Positions 11,501 to 19,009 of a DNA stretch of 64,000 bases are shown in pieces. Made by a program: the position numbers and the translations under genes. The stretch lies in assembly GCF_010119225.1 (NCBI RefSeq), contig NZ_WNKF01000014.1, forward strand, positions 1 through 64,000. The letters are read 5' to 3'. The number at the start of each line of letters is the position of its first letter. The first letter of the stretch is position 1. This DNA comes from Cyclobacterium roseum (lineage in GTDB: Bacteria; Bacteroidota; Bacteroidia; Cytophagales; Cyclobacteriaceae). The notes below the pieces were generated by a model, which saw nothing but the letters and a program-made list of their open reading frames with translations, was not told the origin of the DNA and did no database searches.

Positions 11501-11962
11501 GAAGTATGTGTATTACAAAAAAGAATGATTAGGGAAGCCAAGGCGCAGGTAATATACGGAGAGCTTCCCTCAGTGGTTTCCTATCGGGCACCACTCATGC
11601 AGGTGTTTCAAAATTTGATCGGAAACGCCCTAAAATACACCCGGGCCGATACTCCGCCGCGAATTGCCGTTCATGCCGAGGCGGAAGGAGATTTCTGGAA
11701 ATTCTCCGTCGAGGACAATGGTATTGGAATTGATTCCAGCTATCACGAAAAAATCTTCATTATTTTTAACCGGCTTCATAGCGACAGAGAATTTGCAGGC
11801 ACGGGTATGGGGCTGGCGATTGTGAAGAAAATCATTGAAAATTTGGGGGGTAAGATAGGGCTGGATTCCACTATAGGGAAAGGAAGTACCTTTTATTTTA
11901 CCATACCCCGGACCTTAAGTTCCGTGGATAGTAATAGGCAGGAAAACGTGAAGGAGAGATGA
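5507..11962 (+). CDS. Giant soluble sensor histidine kinase with GAF and about ten PAS domains
   Basis: A 2151-residue kinase with no signal peptide or membrane segment, so probably a cytoplasmic sensor. Order seen: GAF (about 25-155), two PAS (185-425), a GAF-like segment (440-560), four PAS (570-1065), GAF (1070-1230), two PAS (1235-1465), GAF (1475-1650), two PAS (1655-1890), a coiled linker, HisKA (about 1915-1980, phospho-acceptor His in VASHDLQEPLRM) and HATPase_c (2020-2135, with N box NLIGNALKY, DNGIGI and GTGMGLAI). Many PAS domains end in the PAC-type DITERK signature. There is no receiver domain and no response regulator next to it. Its kinase core closely resembles that of the next gene, which it overlaps by 4 bp. 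The ligands or cofactors of the PAS domains are unknown. Confidence 0.93.
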   Translation: MGSKEHQKVQDKLEKYGLLDIRKEEEFDSISRLASILFDAPISLLTVLTEEKQYFKSRIGIELTETSIDESFCKFSIEDPDEVMVVADARKDPRFKDNPLVTGDPKIVFYAGVPIFTPEGHPVGALCVIDHKPRRVASHKLAALKALGTQIKRILDLRKSHQELEKTSDRLQNETSRLSNILEATRVGIWEWDMVKDKVVINERYAEMAGYTKEELTPFSMETWYSLVHPEDRNVSDKILEECFEKKRDFYNTECRLIHKEGHLIWINDRGKVTKWSADGKPLMMSGTHTDITERKNREIQFQSISDNIPGVVYRYRRYPDGKDALELVSNGASRLWGVTPERAMNDNQVIWDRYHREDLKSHLETIAESAKNLSFWTHEWRYLHPDGSTRWHKGTGNPSKLKDGSIVWDAVILDITKRKEAEINLEKTFDSLRERIKEQECLYRITRLSNSLSEWDSLLEQAVEILPTGWRYPEHAIATIHYGERNFFSSGFTSFSTSLNASYTTIEEKKLSLKVGYPIGFEVNEKDFFFKEEVRLLDTLVAHLGAAIDQLIAEEAIKASNDRVNALVRNINGIFWEAAIQNNSMKFFSPQIKDILGYTAEELLGSENFWEEHIHKDDMERVLTESRNNIRDGKDYTVEYRIQTKDGKWVWINDMVHIETIQGKVATVRGFMLDVTERKLAEEALAKSEKRFKALVQAGSDLTAILSYDGEYLYVSPNYPQLLGYNEVDILGSNAIEKFHPDDRERVIAEFADLAQEKRIKCSPYRYKRKDGSWCWLQSVATDLSDDPVVGGIVVNSVEITELIEAQERLKKSEARYRGFYESQTNFVIRTDLDGNYTYVNKKFITDFGWIYPDGKIIGKSCMPSICAHDQQRVIDIVEKCMALPEKIFKIEIDKPKQGGGTVTTLWDFICMVDGQGNPQEIQCMGIDISERVEFERELRKTNERYEYINRATKDAIYEWDVVADEFLWGEGFYRIFGFEKGEEIAKISDWPAFMHPIDAKNHQSDWDYFLADAGQKRWHKEFRFRHKSGGYLYTEEIGHLIRDESGRPVRMIGVLRDVSEVKKASLLREMEYEVSSFFKSEVSLNETLFGVLAYLSRYGGYAGGEIWMVGIKGKQINLVQSYWQNDKLAQIAGNTGSFSYGSGLPGKIWQDGILQVFENLSEVSSFSRKKLLTSGNMKEAAGVPLFQKDEVVGVVLLFGEKQGEVILTDTQVFHSLGVFLGAEIRRKQQEEEMKLLFESAPEILAITDPEGYFLKVNPAFCELLGYSSGELVSRPFTDFVHPEDQAKTKSEIPEMFSSERQTRNFVNRYRTKSGAVRWISWNSSEVFGEEGLVFSYGHDITERVELQELLDNATKLSRVGSWEIDLKNNKLFLSSTSREIYELPEDQFPTVEEAIHFYRPDVREYLTETINETIQSGNPWDVQLPLITYTGNEKWVRSIGKAEFEEGKCTRLFGSFQDIHKQKTNEIQLTKNNRLLEVISKVIGKFLLVEDWSQVLNEVLELTGKAISVDRVYFFQRHPLPIHGKPVVSQTAEWSRKGIPSQLHNPDLQNMTLEDYPEIYQRLQNGEPFAINRRDLPDGKLKYLLDDQGIVSTLGMPVIIDNELNGLLGFDDCAKERSWSENEWSFLQTITSNLSSAIQRRNSQLALQQSFEEKNAILESIGEAFFALDKDWKIRYWNHRAEQLMGLNRSSLLGLVLFEVFPDIKRYKFKRQYLHALATQSPLHFEEYFEPLNSWLEVNAYPSDGGLSVFFKDITKEKMASEHVRLSNERFEKIAEATNDAIWDFDVENNRLFWGKGFSTLFGYDLESLKPTLDLLVEFIHPDDREKVVSKIQQFFKSETLTSWFEEYRFLQKDGFYAFVMDRAVFIRNQEGKVTRVVGAMTDITYRKEYEESLEALNQQMTMHAKELERSNLELEQFAYVASHDLQEPLRMVSSFMGLLERKYGPELDEKAHQYIRFAIDGAKRMRQIILDLLEFSRIGKHEESLKLISTKQLVDEVCVLQKRMIREAKAQVIYGELPSVVSYRAPLMQVFQNLIGNALKYTRADTPPRIAVHAEAEGDFWKFSVEDNGIGIDSSYHEKIFIIFNRLHSDREFAGTGMGLAIVKKIIENLGGKIGLDSTIGKGSTFYFTIPRTLSSVDSNRQENVKER

Positions 11963-13554
11963 GGAGAATTCCTAACCGACCGTTGTTAAATAGTATGATT
12001 GCCTTTATCGGCACCTTGCTGGTAACGTTTATTATCAGTAACCGCGTGTATGTTGTTGGAAAGCGTAATGATCAATTTTTGGTCAGAGAACAGGCGATAA
12101 GCATAAAAGAAAAAATTCAAAACTCACTGAAATACAGTGTTAGTTCTACGAGATTACTGGCATTTTTAGTAGAAAAGGACCTGGTGGCATCTGATTTTGA
12201 GTCACTGGCAGGGCAAATTTTGGCAGAGAACCAATCAATAGATGCGTTGCAGTTGGTAGAGGGGGGGATAATTGTAAGAACCTATCCGTTGGCAGGTAAC
12301 GAGGCTGCTATTGGGTTAAACCTAATGGATGACGTGTATCATCGAAGGGCGGCCGAAAAAGCGAAAGCCAGAAACAGCTTGTTTTTTGAGGGACCTTTTG
12401 CGCTGAAACAGGGAGGTATGGGGTTGGTTGGAAGACTACCGGTTTATAGGCAGGGTAAGTTTTGGGGTTTTTCAGCGGTGGTAATCAAGTTGGAAAGCTG
12501 GATTGAAAATTTGCAACTGGGTCAGGATAGTTTCAGGGAGTTATACAGTATTCAACTGGCCAAGGTGAATGATGACGGATCTGAAACGTATTTTCCTTTT
12601 TCCGGTAACGAAATCCCGATGGATGGTCTTTACCAAAAAACCTATATTGAGGAAGGAGATTGGTATTTGTACGTCAGCCTGAATAAACCGAGGCATCTGC
12701 AGGAGGCGGGGCTTTTTTTTATTTTCGGACTGATTTTTTCTGGGCTTTTGGCGGGATTTGTTTATCAGAAAACGGCAGAACCCATCAAACTTAAACGGTC
12801 GGTATCGGATAAAACGAAGGATCTTGAGGTGCTGAATCATAAATTGGAAAACCGAGCAAAGGAGTTAAGCAGGTCCAACCTGGAACTCGAACAGTTTGCC
12901 TATATCGCTTCTCATGATTTGCAGGAACCCCTACGCATGATCAGTAGCTTTCTTACCTTACTTGAAAAAAGATATGCTCCGAAACTGGATGACAGGGCCC
13001 GAAAATACATTTATTATGCTGTTGACGGCTCCGACCGAATGCGGCAAATCATTCTGGGGCTTTTAGAATTCAGCCGGGTAGGGAAAAATGAAGGGAAACT
13101 GGAGAAGGTGGATCTTAACAAGGTGGTAGAGGAGGTTAGGTTGGTTTTTCGAAACCGGATTAAGGACCTGGATGCGTCGGTTCAGGTATCGGCCTTACCG
13201 GTGGTCCAGGGATATTACCTTCCGCTGATTCAGGTTTTTCAAAACCTCGTGGGCAATGCATTGAAATACCATTCCGAAAGCAGAAAACCGGAAATTCGAT
13301 TGACAGCAGCAGAGGAAGGAGCATTTTGGAAAATCTCCGTAAACGACAATGGAATTGGCATCGCCCCTGAAAATTTTGATCGAATATTCGATATTTTTGT
13401 CAGGGTTCAGCGTAAAGAGGATTACGAAGGAACGGGAATCGGACTGGCTACCGTGAAAAAAACCATCGAAAGATGGGGCGGAAGGGTAGGAGTGGAATCC
13501 CAGATGGGGGTTGGATCCACCTTTTATTTTACCATTCCCAAAAACGCCGACTAA
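11959..13554 (+). CDS. Membrane sensor histidine kinase with extracytoplasmic CHASE-like domain
   Basis: Starts in an ATGA overlap with the preceding kinase gene, so translation is likely coupled. Membrane segments are seen at about residues 10-28 and 250-268. The roughly 220 residues between them resemble a CHASE-type sensor (FFEGPFALKQGGMGLVGRLP). A coiled linker follows, then HisKA with IASHDLQEPLRM near residue 315 and HATPase_c with NLVGNALKY, DNGIGI and GTGIGLAT. The linker and kinase core match the upstream giant kinase almost residue for residue (shared SNLELEQFAY), which suggests duplication and possibly mixed dimers or a common response regulator encoded elsewhere. Confidence 0.92.
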   Translation: MRRIPNRPLLNSMIAFIGTLLVTFIISNRVYVVGKRNDQFLVREQAISIKEKIQNSLKYSVSSTRLLAFLVEKDLVASDFESLAGQILAENQSIDALQLVEGGIIVRTYPLAGNEAAIGLNLMDDVYHRRAAEKAKARNSLFFEGPFALKQGGMGLVGRLPVYRQGKFWGFSAVVIKLESWIENLQLGQDSFRELYSIQLAKVNDDGSETYFPFSGNEIPMDGLYQKTYIEEGDWYLYVSLNKPRHLQEAGLFFIFGLIFSGLLAGFVYQKTAEPIKLKRSVSDKTKDLEVLNHKLENRAKELSRSNLELEQFAYIASHDLQEPLRMISSFLTLLEKRYAPKLDDRARKYIYYAVDGSDRMRQIILGLLEFSRVGKNEGKLEKVDLNKVVEEVRLVFRNRIKDLDASVQVSALPVVQGYYLPLIQVFQNLVGNALKYHSESRKPEIRLTAAEEGAFWKISVNDNGIGIAPENFDRIFDIFVRVQRKEDYEGTGIGLATVKKTIERWGGRVGVESQMGVGSTFYFTIPKNAD

Positions 13555-13641
13555 TGCACCCTGTTTTGATTTCTAGATACATACCAACCAGCGACGATGT
13601 TTATTCTGTCAATAGGTGTCTTGCTATATCGTAAAAGGCAT

Positions 13642-13672
13642 AAAAAAACCCTGAAGATGTGCTCCAGGGTTT
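13642..13672 (-). terminator. Intrinsic terminator of the Tat oxidoreductase gene
   Basis: Perfect 8-bp stem AAACCCTG/CAGGGTTT with an 11-base loop; on the minus strand it is followed by T residues (A-run 13642-13648). It lies 27 bp past the stop of the minus-strand gene. Confidence 0.85.
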
Positions 13673-13698
13673 GGTATAGGTAAGGATAAGATCCGAAT

Positions 13699-15168
13699 TT
13701 ATACTTGCGGTAACTCGAATCCTTCCCGGTAAGACTTGCTGACAAATTGATTGGCAGGCTCGAAATTGGTTACCTTCATGTTCTTTCCGTCCCAAAGCAA
13801 CTTAATGCCTCTTCCCGGATAGTTGTATCCATCGCCGTCGGCTTGTGGTTCCCGGTAGTCGTAGCTTCGAATAGCCAGATTACCCATCAGTACGGATTCT
13901 GTCAAAGGTCCAGCAATGGAAAAGGGAGAACTTAGTTCCCTGTATTCCTTACTGCCATGTCCGGCAATGCAAGCATTAACCCACTGGGCATAATGGCCAC
14001 CGATACCCCCTTCTACCCGGGGCAGCGTAGGTGCCACGTTTATGCTTTCATTAATAGAGGTCGGTAATAATTTAGGGTCAATTCCATAGGTGGAGCAAAC
14101 CATCTTTCCCCGGGTACCTTCTATAATTACGCCGTTTCCATTATCTCCCAATTGTTCGTTGGCGCCAAGTTCCTCCGGTCTGCTGGGCTGAATACCTCCA
14201 TCCATCCAATGGAATTCAAGGTCTTTACCAGAAGGCATTTTAAACCTCAAGGTGATATGGGAAGAAGGAGGGCAACTCTTAGGGAAATACCCTCTCGTAA
14301 ATTCGCCAGTGTATACCGACCCTACGCTACATTCCGCTTCCGTGGGGTAGCCCAGATCCAGCGTTCGGAATGCTGGTTCCATGAGGTGACAGGCCATATC
14401 ACCTAAGGCTCCTGTTCCAAATTCCCACCATCCTCGCCAGTTAAAAGGATGCAGGTTTTCTACGTACCCTTTCTTCTCAGCAGTTCCCAGCCATAGATCC
14501 CATTCCAAGTTCTTGGGGGCTTTTTTGCCGGATTCGCCAGGCCAGGGAACTCCCTGAGGCCAAACCGGCCGGTTGGTCCATACGTGTACCTTCGTCGCCT
14601 CTCCAATTAATCCTGCGGCATACCATTCTCTCATTTGGCGGACGCCATCTCCGGAAGCACCCTGATTTCCCATTTGAGTAACCAGTTTGTACTTTTCTGC
14701 CGCTTCGGTCAGCATTCGTGCCTCCTGGATCGTATGGGTAAGTGGTTTCTGAACATACACATGCTTGCCCATTTTCATCGCAGCAAGTGCCTGAACGGCA
14801 TGATTATGATCTGGTGTGGAAACAGATACCGCATCAATGGAATCGCCTTCTTTTTCCAGCATTACCCTGAAATCATGATAAAAATTTGCTTTAGGATAGG
14901 CTTCTATGCTTCTGGAAGCCCTTTCCGGATCCACATCGCATAAGGCCACAATGTCTGCATTGCCACTTTCGTAAAAACTGCGAAGATCCCCGTGCCCTTT
15001 ACCTCCGGCTCCGATTCCTGCTATCCGAAGCTTGTCGCTGGGGGCTTTGAATCCAGGTCCTCCCAGAACATGACGGGGTACAACGTAGAATCCGGCAGCT
15101 GCTGTGGTAGCTGTTTTCAGGAAATTCCTTCGGGAATTAGCCTCATTGGGCATATTGTCTTTTTTCAT
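13699..15168 (-). CDS. Tat-exported Gfo/Idh/MocA family oxidoreductase
   Basis: 489 residues. The N-terminus has a twin-arginine signal (SRRNFLKTATTAAAGF, residues 12-27), so the folded, cofactor-loaded enzyme is sent to the periplasm. The Rossmann loop is GIGAGGKGHGD near residue 51. The usual EKP motif reads QKP (VYVQKPLTHT near residue 140), a change also present in the other Tat-exported member at 33314. The C-terminal part shows WWEFGTGALGDMACHLM, typical of this exported subgroup. Monocistronic, with its own terminator. Substrate unknown; such enzymes usually act on sugars or glycosides. Confidence 0.93.
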   Translation of the reverse strand: MKKDNMPNEANSRRNFLKTATTAAAGFYVVPRHVLGGPGFKAPSDKLRIAGIGAGGKGHGDLRSFYESGNADIVALCDVDPERASRSIEAYPKANFYHDFRVMLEKEGDSIDAVSVSTPDHNHAVQALAAMKMGKHVYVQKPLTHTIQEARMLTEAAEKYKLVTQMGNQGASGDGVRQMREWYAAGLIGEATKVHVWTNRPVWPQGVPWPGESGKKAPKNLEWDLWLGTAEKKGYVENLHPFNWRGWWEFGTGALGDMACHLMEPAFRTLDLGYPTEAECSVGSVYTGEFTRGYFPKSCPPSSHITLRFKMPSGKDLEFHWMDGGIQPSRPEELGANEQLGDNGNGVIIEGTRGKMVCSTYGIDPKLLPTSINESINVAPTLPRVEGGIGGHYAQWVNACIAGHGSKEYRELSSPFSIAGPLTESVLMGNLAIRSYDYREPQADGDGYNYPGRGIKLLWDGKNMKVTNFEPANQFVSKSYREGFELPQV

Positions 15169-15291
15169 TAGTTATTTTTTAATTAAACGAATGGTCTAAA
15201 ATAAAAATTATTTATGAAACATTTTAAAATTTATTCCAATTATCCCAGGCGCAGGTTGATTTGTAAATTAACCGGTAACTGACCGGTATAA

Positions 15292-15313
15292 AGGTGAAAC
15301 CACTGCATCACCT
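15292..15313 (-). terminator. Possible weak terminator of the three-gene operon
   Basis: Inverted repeat AGGTGA/TCACCT with a 10-base loop, followed on the minus strand by TTTAT; it lies 29 bp after the 49-codon gene. The stem is short, so this is tentative. Confidence 0.35.
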
Positions 15314-15341
15314 GAAATCTTTTCCAGGTCTCACCTTATCC

Positions 15342-15491
15342 CTATTTGGTTGATGGCGACGGTTTTGGTACCGGCAATTGATATTCCTCCTGAATTTCGG
15401 GATCATCTTGATAGCACACCGGAGAGGAAGGCTCGATTACAGGAGTATGTGGCGCCGGGCGACTATTTTTCTCTTCGATTTTACTCTTCAT
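15342..15491 (-). CDS. 49-residue proline-rich small protein
   Basis: The ATG overlaps the stop of the upstream gene (TAATG), a classic coupling arrangement, and the frame stays open to a TAG at 15342. The predicted protein is hydrophilic, with a charged N-terminus (MKSKIEEKNS) and a Pro/Ser-rich remainder (RPAPHTPVIEPSSPV, VPKPSPSTK) holding a single Cys at residue 26. No signal peptide or membrane segment is seen. It could be a real third member of the operon or a short unselected reading frame; its position and overlap favour the first. Function unknown. Confidence 0.5.
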   Translation of the reverse strand: MKSKIEEKNSRPAPHTPVIEPSSPVCYQDDPEIQEEYQLPVPKPSPSTK

Positions 15492-15904
15492 TATTCCTCG
15501 GTTTTTTTTGCTAAAACATTCATAATGGTCCGAATATTTTCAGCAATGGAAGCTGGCTTTTTTTCCACTACCGCCTGCGCTAATTCCCCCAGGGTGCCAA
15601 TCAAATTAAAAGCCACTTGAATGCTTTTTAGGGAAGTTATATTGGCCTTTATTTCCTGATTGATGGCTTGTAGCTGTTGGAGTGCTTCCGCAGCCTCTGG
15701 TTCCACAATAAGGGTGGATATTAATTTCATTTCCCTAGCCGTTTCCATGAGTTGGTTGGCTTTTATGCCCATCTCGACAAATGTCGTCTGGCTGATTAAT
15801 TGCTGACTGATTTTTTCAAAGCGGTAATCATTGAATTTTTTGGCTATTTCCAAAAAATCGTCTGCCACCTGGCTCAAAAAAACGCTATCCACTCTTTCTT
15901 TCAT
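15491..15904 (-). CDS. Helical protein of unknown function
   Basis: 137 residues, starting in an ATGA overlap with the lipoprotein gene upstream. The sequence is almost wholly amphipathic helix (heptad-like runs such as LQQLQAINQEIKANI), with no signal peptide, Cys or catalytic motif. It may pair with the lipoprotein, whose own C-terminal half is also helical, but no family is recognised. The tight overlaps on both sides indicate a single operon of three genes. Confidence 0.7.
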   Translation of the reverse strand: MKERVDSVFLSQVADDFLEIAKKFNDYRFEKISQQLISQTTFVEMGIKANQLMETAREMKLISTLIVEPEAAEALQQLQAINQEIKANITSLKSIQVAFNLIGTLGELAQAVVEKKPASIAENIRTIMNVLAKKTEE

Positions 15905-16743
15905 TCGTTTAATTTCTCAAATTCATAATGTAAATTCCTGATCTCTTCTGATAATTTCATCACCCCGGATTTAAACCCATCTTGAGACGCCTTTTGATTC
16001 TTCCTGGATAGCTCGCTATGGCTTACGGCCAACAGGTCTAATAGACCTGCCATTGATTGTACGCGTAAATGAATGTTATCCGAATCCTCCAATAGACGGT
16101 AGTATTTTTCAACAGCCCATTCTTTTTCCAAGGGGCTAAGGGTATCATTGATAGTGAGTGTTTTGTAGTAAGCATACCAACTTTCCTTTTGAATTTCCAG
16201 CAGCCCAAGCAGGTTTTTCTCGAGAACAAAAGCTAGTTTTTTGCTGATCAGGCTCAGGTGGGGATCGGCCTCTTTCATGTAATAAACGATCCGATTTTTT
16301 CGGTACTGTCCCGTACTTGCATTTACTGCCAATTCTGAGAGCCTTTGGAAGGCTGAGGCCTCTCCTTCAGTCATGTCAATCAGATTTGCGGTTTGTAACC
16401 CTTTCACCGGATAGTAGAGATCATAATTCACCAGTCCGGGTGAACCCAACGATTCTAGTCCATTCCAATAATTTTCCAATACCAGAAATAAATTCTTTAC
16501 TACCCTGTCGGCTTCCTGGTAATCCGTACAGGAGCAATCGAGCTTCCGGTCAATGGTATACGTTTGAATTTTCTGAAAATAACAATCGTCCTTGCAGTGG
16601 CTGGTAAAACTGTATTCCAGTTCATGCATGTGATCAAGACCCTGACTGGCCTCGGAAGATAACTGTTGGATAGGTTTAAGGTTGGTACAGGCCAGTAGAA
16701 AACCAGGCACTAGAAATATTACCGCTGGAATTTTTCTAACCAT
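15901..16743 (-). CDS. Putative lipoprotein of unknown function
   Basis: The start is taken at 16743 (MVRKIPAVIF); an in-frame ATG 15 bases upstream is also possible. Residues 1-20 are a lipoprotein signal with lipobox LLAC. The 260-residue mature part is mostly helical and acidic and contains a small cluster of Cys (CKDDC, LDCSC) near residues 50-73 that could form disulfides or bind metal. No known domain is recognised. It is the first gene of a three-gene operon with two very small helical or Pro-rich partners. An envelope function is inferred from the lipobox only. Confidence 0.75.
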   Translation of the reverse strand: MVRKIPAVIFLVPGFLLACTNLKPIQQLSSEASQGLDHMHELEYSFTSHCKDDCYFQKIQTYTIDRKLDCSCTDYQEADRVVKNLFLVLENYWNGLESLGSPGLVNYDLYYPVKGLQTANLIDMTEGEASAFQRLSELAVNASTGQYRKNRIVYYMKEADPHLSLISKKLAFVLEKNLLGLLEIQKESWYAYYKTLTINDTLSPLEKEWAVEKYYRLLEDSDNIHLRVQSMAGLLDLLAVSHSELSRKNQKASQDGFKSGVMKLSEEIRNLHYEFEKLNE

Positions 16744-17119
16744 GGGCAAAGATACCAAAAAAACTGAGATTTTTGCAGCTGAGAAGCCATATAACCCGAA
16801 GAAAACCTTGTTTGAGAAGGCTTTTTTGCAGCGAGAACGGCTTTTACCTTCACATTAAAAATTATCCGATCTGCCTTGTAGCTGGCTACCCTATGGTGGG
16901 CCTTGATGAGTCAAGGAAACGATCCTGTGGTTTTCAGGTCCAAATTCCTTGCCGCGTATTAGGGTGTGTCGCGACTCAGGCTGGAGGGCCTGACTATCCG
17001 GAAAACTGAGCGATGCAGGTAAACACTATTTTCGATTTACTGCAATCGGAAAGGAATCCAGGTATAAAAAGGCAGTTACATTTTGTTGGGTATGGGAGAG
17101 GTTAAAAAACCTGCGGGAC
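16744..17119. other. Intergenic stretch without recognised genes
   Basis: The 376 bases between the lipoprotein gene and the methyltransferase gene hold no convincing coding frame. An open frame at 16773-17009 (plus) has unnatural composition. A short inverted repeat (CAAGGAA at 16914, TTCCTTG about 35 bases later) is present. The promoter of the lipoprotein operon is presumably here, but no clear TAnnTTTG box was found. Confidence 0.5.
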
Positions 17120-17818
17120 TTAAGATTTCGGCGGCTTTTCACAGAGGTAGGTTACTAATACCCGGTCCCGGGAGGATACTTCCCGGACCTTAAAACCAAC
17201 ATTTTTCAACATGGATTGCATGATCCAATCAAAGGTTGAAAATTCTTCCTTAAAATGGATAAGAGTATCTTCGCGTAAGAAATCTCCTCCTCTTTCGCCC
17301 TGCAAATCGATAAATTCCTGAATGGCTTTTTCCGGAAATTCGTTTGGGATTACCACATCGTGCAAGTAAAGTTTTCCAGCGGGTTTTAGCACCGAAAAAA
17401 TTCGCTCCAGTGCCTTTTCCTTCCAGAAATCCGGCAAATGATGCAGGGAAAGGGAGCTGATTACCCCATGTATTGAATTATCAGGCAATTCATAATGTAA
17501 GTATCCCCCATGGATAAAGTCAATGTTGTCCAAATCTTCCGAGACTGATTTGGCACGGGCAAAAGAAAGCATGGGAGGGGAAATATCTATGGCATACACT
17601 TTTCGGCAGCTTTTGGCAAAGTGTATCGAAAAACTTCCGGTGCCACAACCAATATCTAAAATGGAGGCGTTGGGATCGGGCAGCATCCAACTTTCAGCAT
17701 GAGCAATTTCTTGTCGGATGTTCCGGAAGTCATCGTGTGAGGGGTCATAGATTTCTACTTCCTCCTGGGAGGCATAGTCCTTTCCCGTTTGTTTGAATTC
17801 GTTATAGATCCAGTCCAT
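17120..17818 (-). CDS. Class I SAM-dependent methyltransferase
   Basis: 232 residues. Motif I of the SAM-binding fold is clear (ILDIGCGTGSFSIHF near residue 55), followed by the acidic loop VYAIDISPPML and post-motif segments VISSLSLHHLPDFW. The C-terminal part fits small-molecule methyltransferases of the Methyltransf_25/11 type. The substrate cannot be inferred. It stands alone between intergenic gaps, downstream of the broken terC gene on the same strand. Confidence 0.88.
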   Translation of the reverse strand: MDWIYNEFKQTGKDYASQEEVEIYDPSHDDFRNIRQEIAHAESWMLPDPNASILDIGCGTGSFSIHFAKSCRKVYAIDISPPMLSFARAKSVSEDLDNIDFIHGGYLHYELPDNSIHGVISSLSLHHLPDFWKEKALERIFSVLKPAGKLYLHDVVIPNEFPEKAIQEFIDLQGERGGDFLREDTLIHFKEEFSTFDWIMQSMLKNVGFKVREVSSRDRVLVTYLCEKPPKS

Positions 17819-17992
17819 TTCCGTTTATCGCATTTATATAAGCTAAAATAATTGGAATACCAATAGGTAGCAAATAAGACCTCCGGAAAAGGATACATGC
17901 TCGATTATCAAAATCCCGATTTCTGCTCAAGATAGCCAGGGATAAAATGAACTGGTTGGAAGGCTTACGAGAACATTATCCAGCTGTCAACG

Positions 17993-18742
17993 TCAGCTTT
18001 TTTCTTTAATACGTGGGTTTAACTGAACGGTATCGCTGCTACCCTTTTTACGCATCCGCATGTTCACGATTTCTACCCCCAGTGAAAAGAACACAGCAAA
18101 ATAGATATACCCCTTAGGAACTTCAAAGTGCAACCCTTCTACCAGTAGCATGAACCCAATTAGCATTAGGAACGACAAGGCCAATATCTGCAAAGTGGGA
18201 TGCTTATTAATAAACCGACTGATGGCACCTGCAAAGGCCATCATAATAGCGATGGAAATGACCACGGCGATAATCATGATAATCACTTCATCCACCAGAC
18301 CAACCGCCGTAAGAATGCTGTCGAATGAGAAGATGATATCCAGAAAAATGATCTGAAAGATTACGCTTTTCATGCTGGTAGCGGACTTCGGCTTGATTTC
18401 CTGAGCCTGGCCTTCCATTTTATGATGAATTTCCAATGTTGACTTGAATAACAAAAAGAGGCCTCCAAGAAAAAGGATCAAATCCCTCGCGCTGAGATCA
18501 AATCCGGCGATCGTCACCAAGGGATGCGTGAATTTAATAATATAGCTAATCCCCAACAACAACAATATTCGAAAAATCAAAGCCAAGGCGAGTCCTAACT
18601 TTCTGGCTTATGGCTGCTGGTGTTCTGGTAATTTGTTGGAGACAATTGAAATGAAAATAATATTGTCTACACCCAAAACGATTTCTAGAAAGGTGAGGGT
18701 AAGCAGGGCAATCCACGTTTACGTGTGAAGAAAAATTTCCAT
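17993..18742 (-). pseudogene. TerC-family integral membrane protein gene with two in-frame TAA codons
   Basis: The full reading frame from ATG at 18742 gives a 249-codon TerC-family protein (usual length about 260) with family landmarks: [13 protein letters not shown] near residue 20 and FFSLGVEIVNMRMRK near the end. Two codons are TAA: codon 8 (18719-18721) and codon 45 (18608-18610). Everything around them stays in frame and conserved, so neither a frameshift nor an unrelated sequence explains it. Both could arise from CAA (Gln) by one C-to-T change each. The longest uninterrupted frame, from TTG at 18586, lacks the first membrane helices and the conserved VDN residues. TerC proteins act in metal-ion export or exoenzyme metalation. 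Most likely a recent pseudogene; sequencing error or stop readthrough are alternatives. Confidence 0.8.
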
Positions 18743-19009
18743 TTTTTATTTTCCTTTATATTAAGTTGCAAATGTGATCAAAATATGGATGGGTAGTATC
18801 TGTAGGAATAAACTATTTCTATTCGTTAAGAATTTTAAGCAATAAGGGCGATGGAAACTGGGACGATTTTTAGGACACAGAAAGGTATCGAAATATCTGA
18901 TGGTGAAAATCAATGCATTTGAAATTGGGTTGGATGCCATTTTCGTTCTAATTTCGTCCGGGGAGCGAAGCAAATGTCGCACTATTATTAAATTGGGTAT
19001 ATCAGAGAC

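Noticed and set aside
16908-16928. Hammerhead-ribozyme-like string CTTGATGAG ... GGAAAC
   Set aside because: The conserved C of the CUGAUGA core is U and no flanking stem I/III or cleavage triplet was found; probably chance.
16773-17009. 78-codon plus-strand open frame in the methyltransferase/lipoprotein gap
   Set aside because: Residue composition is unlike a protein, and there is no start context or neighbouring partner.
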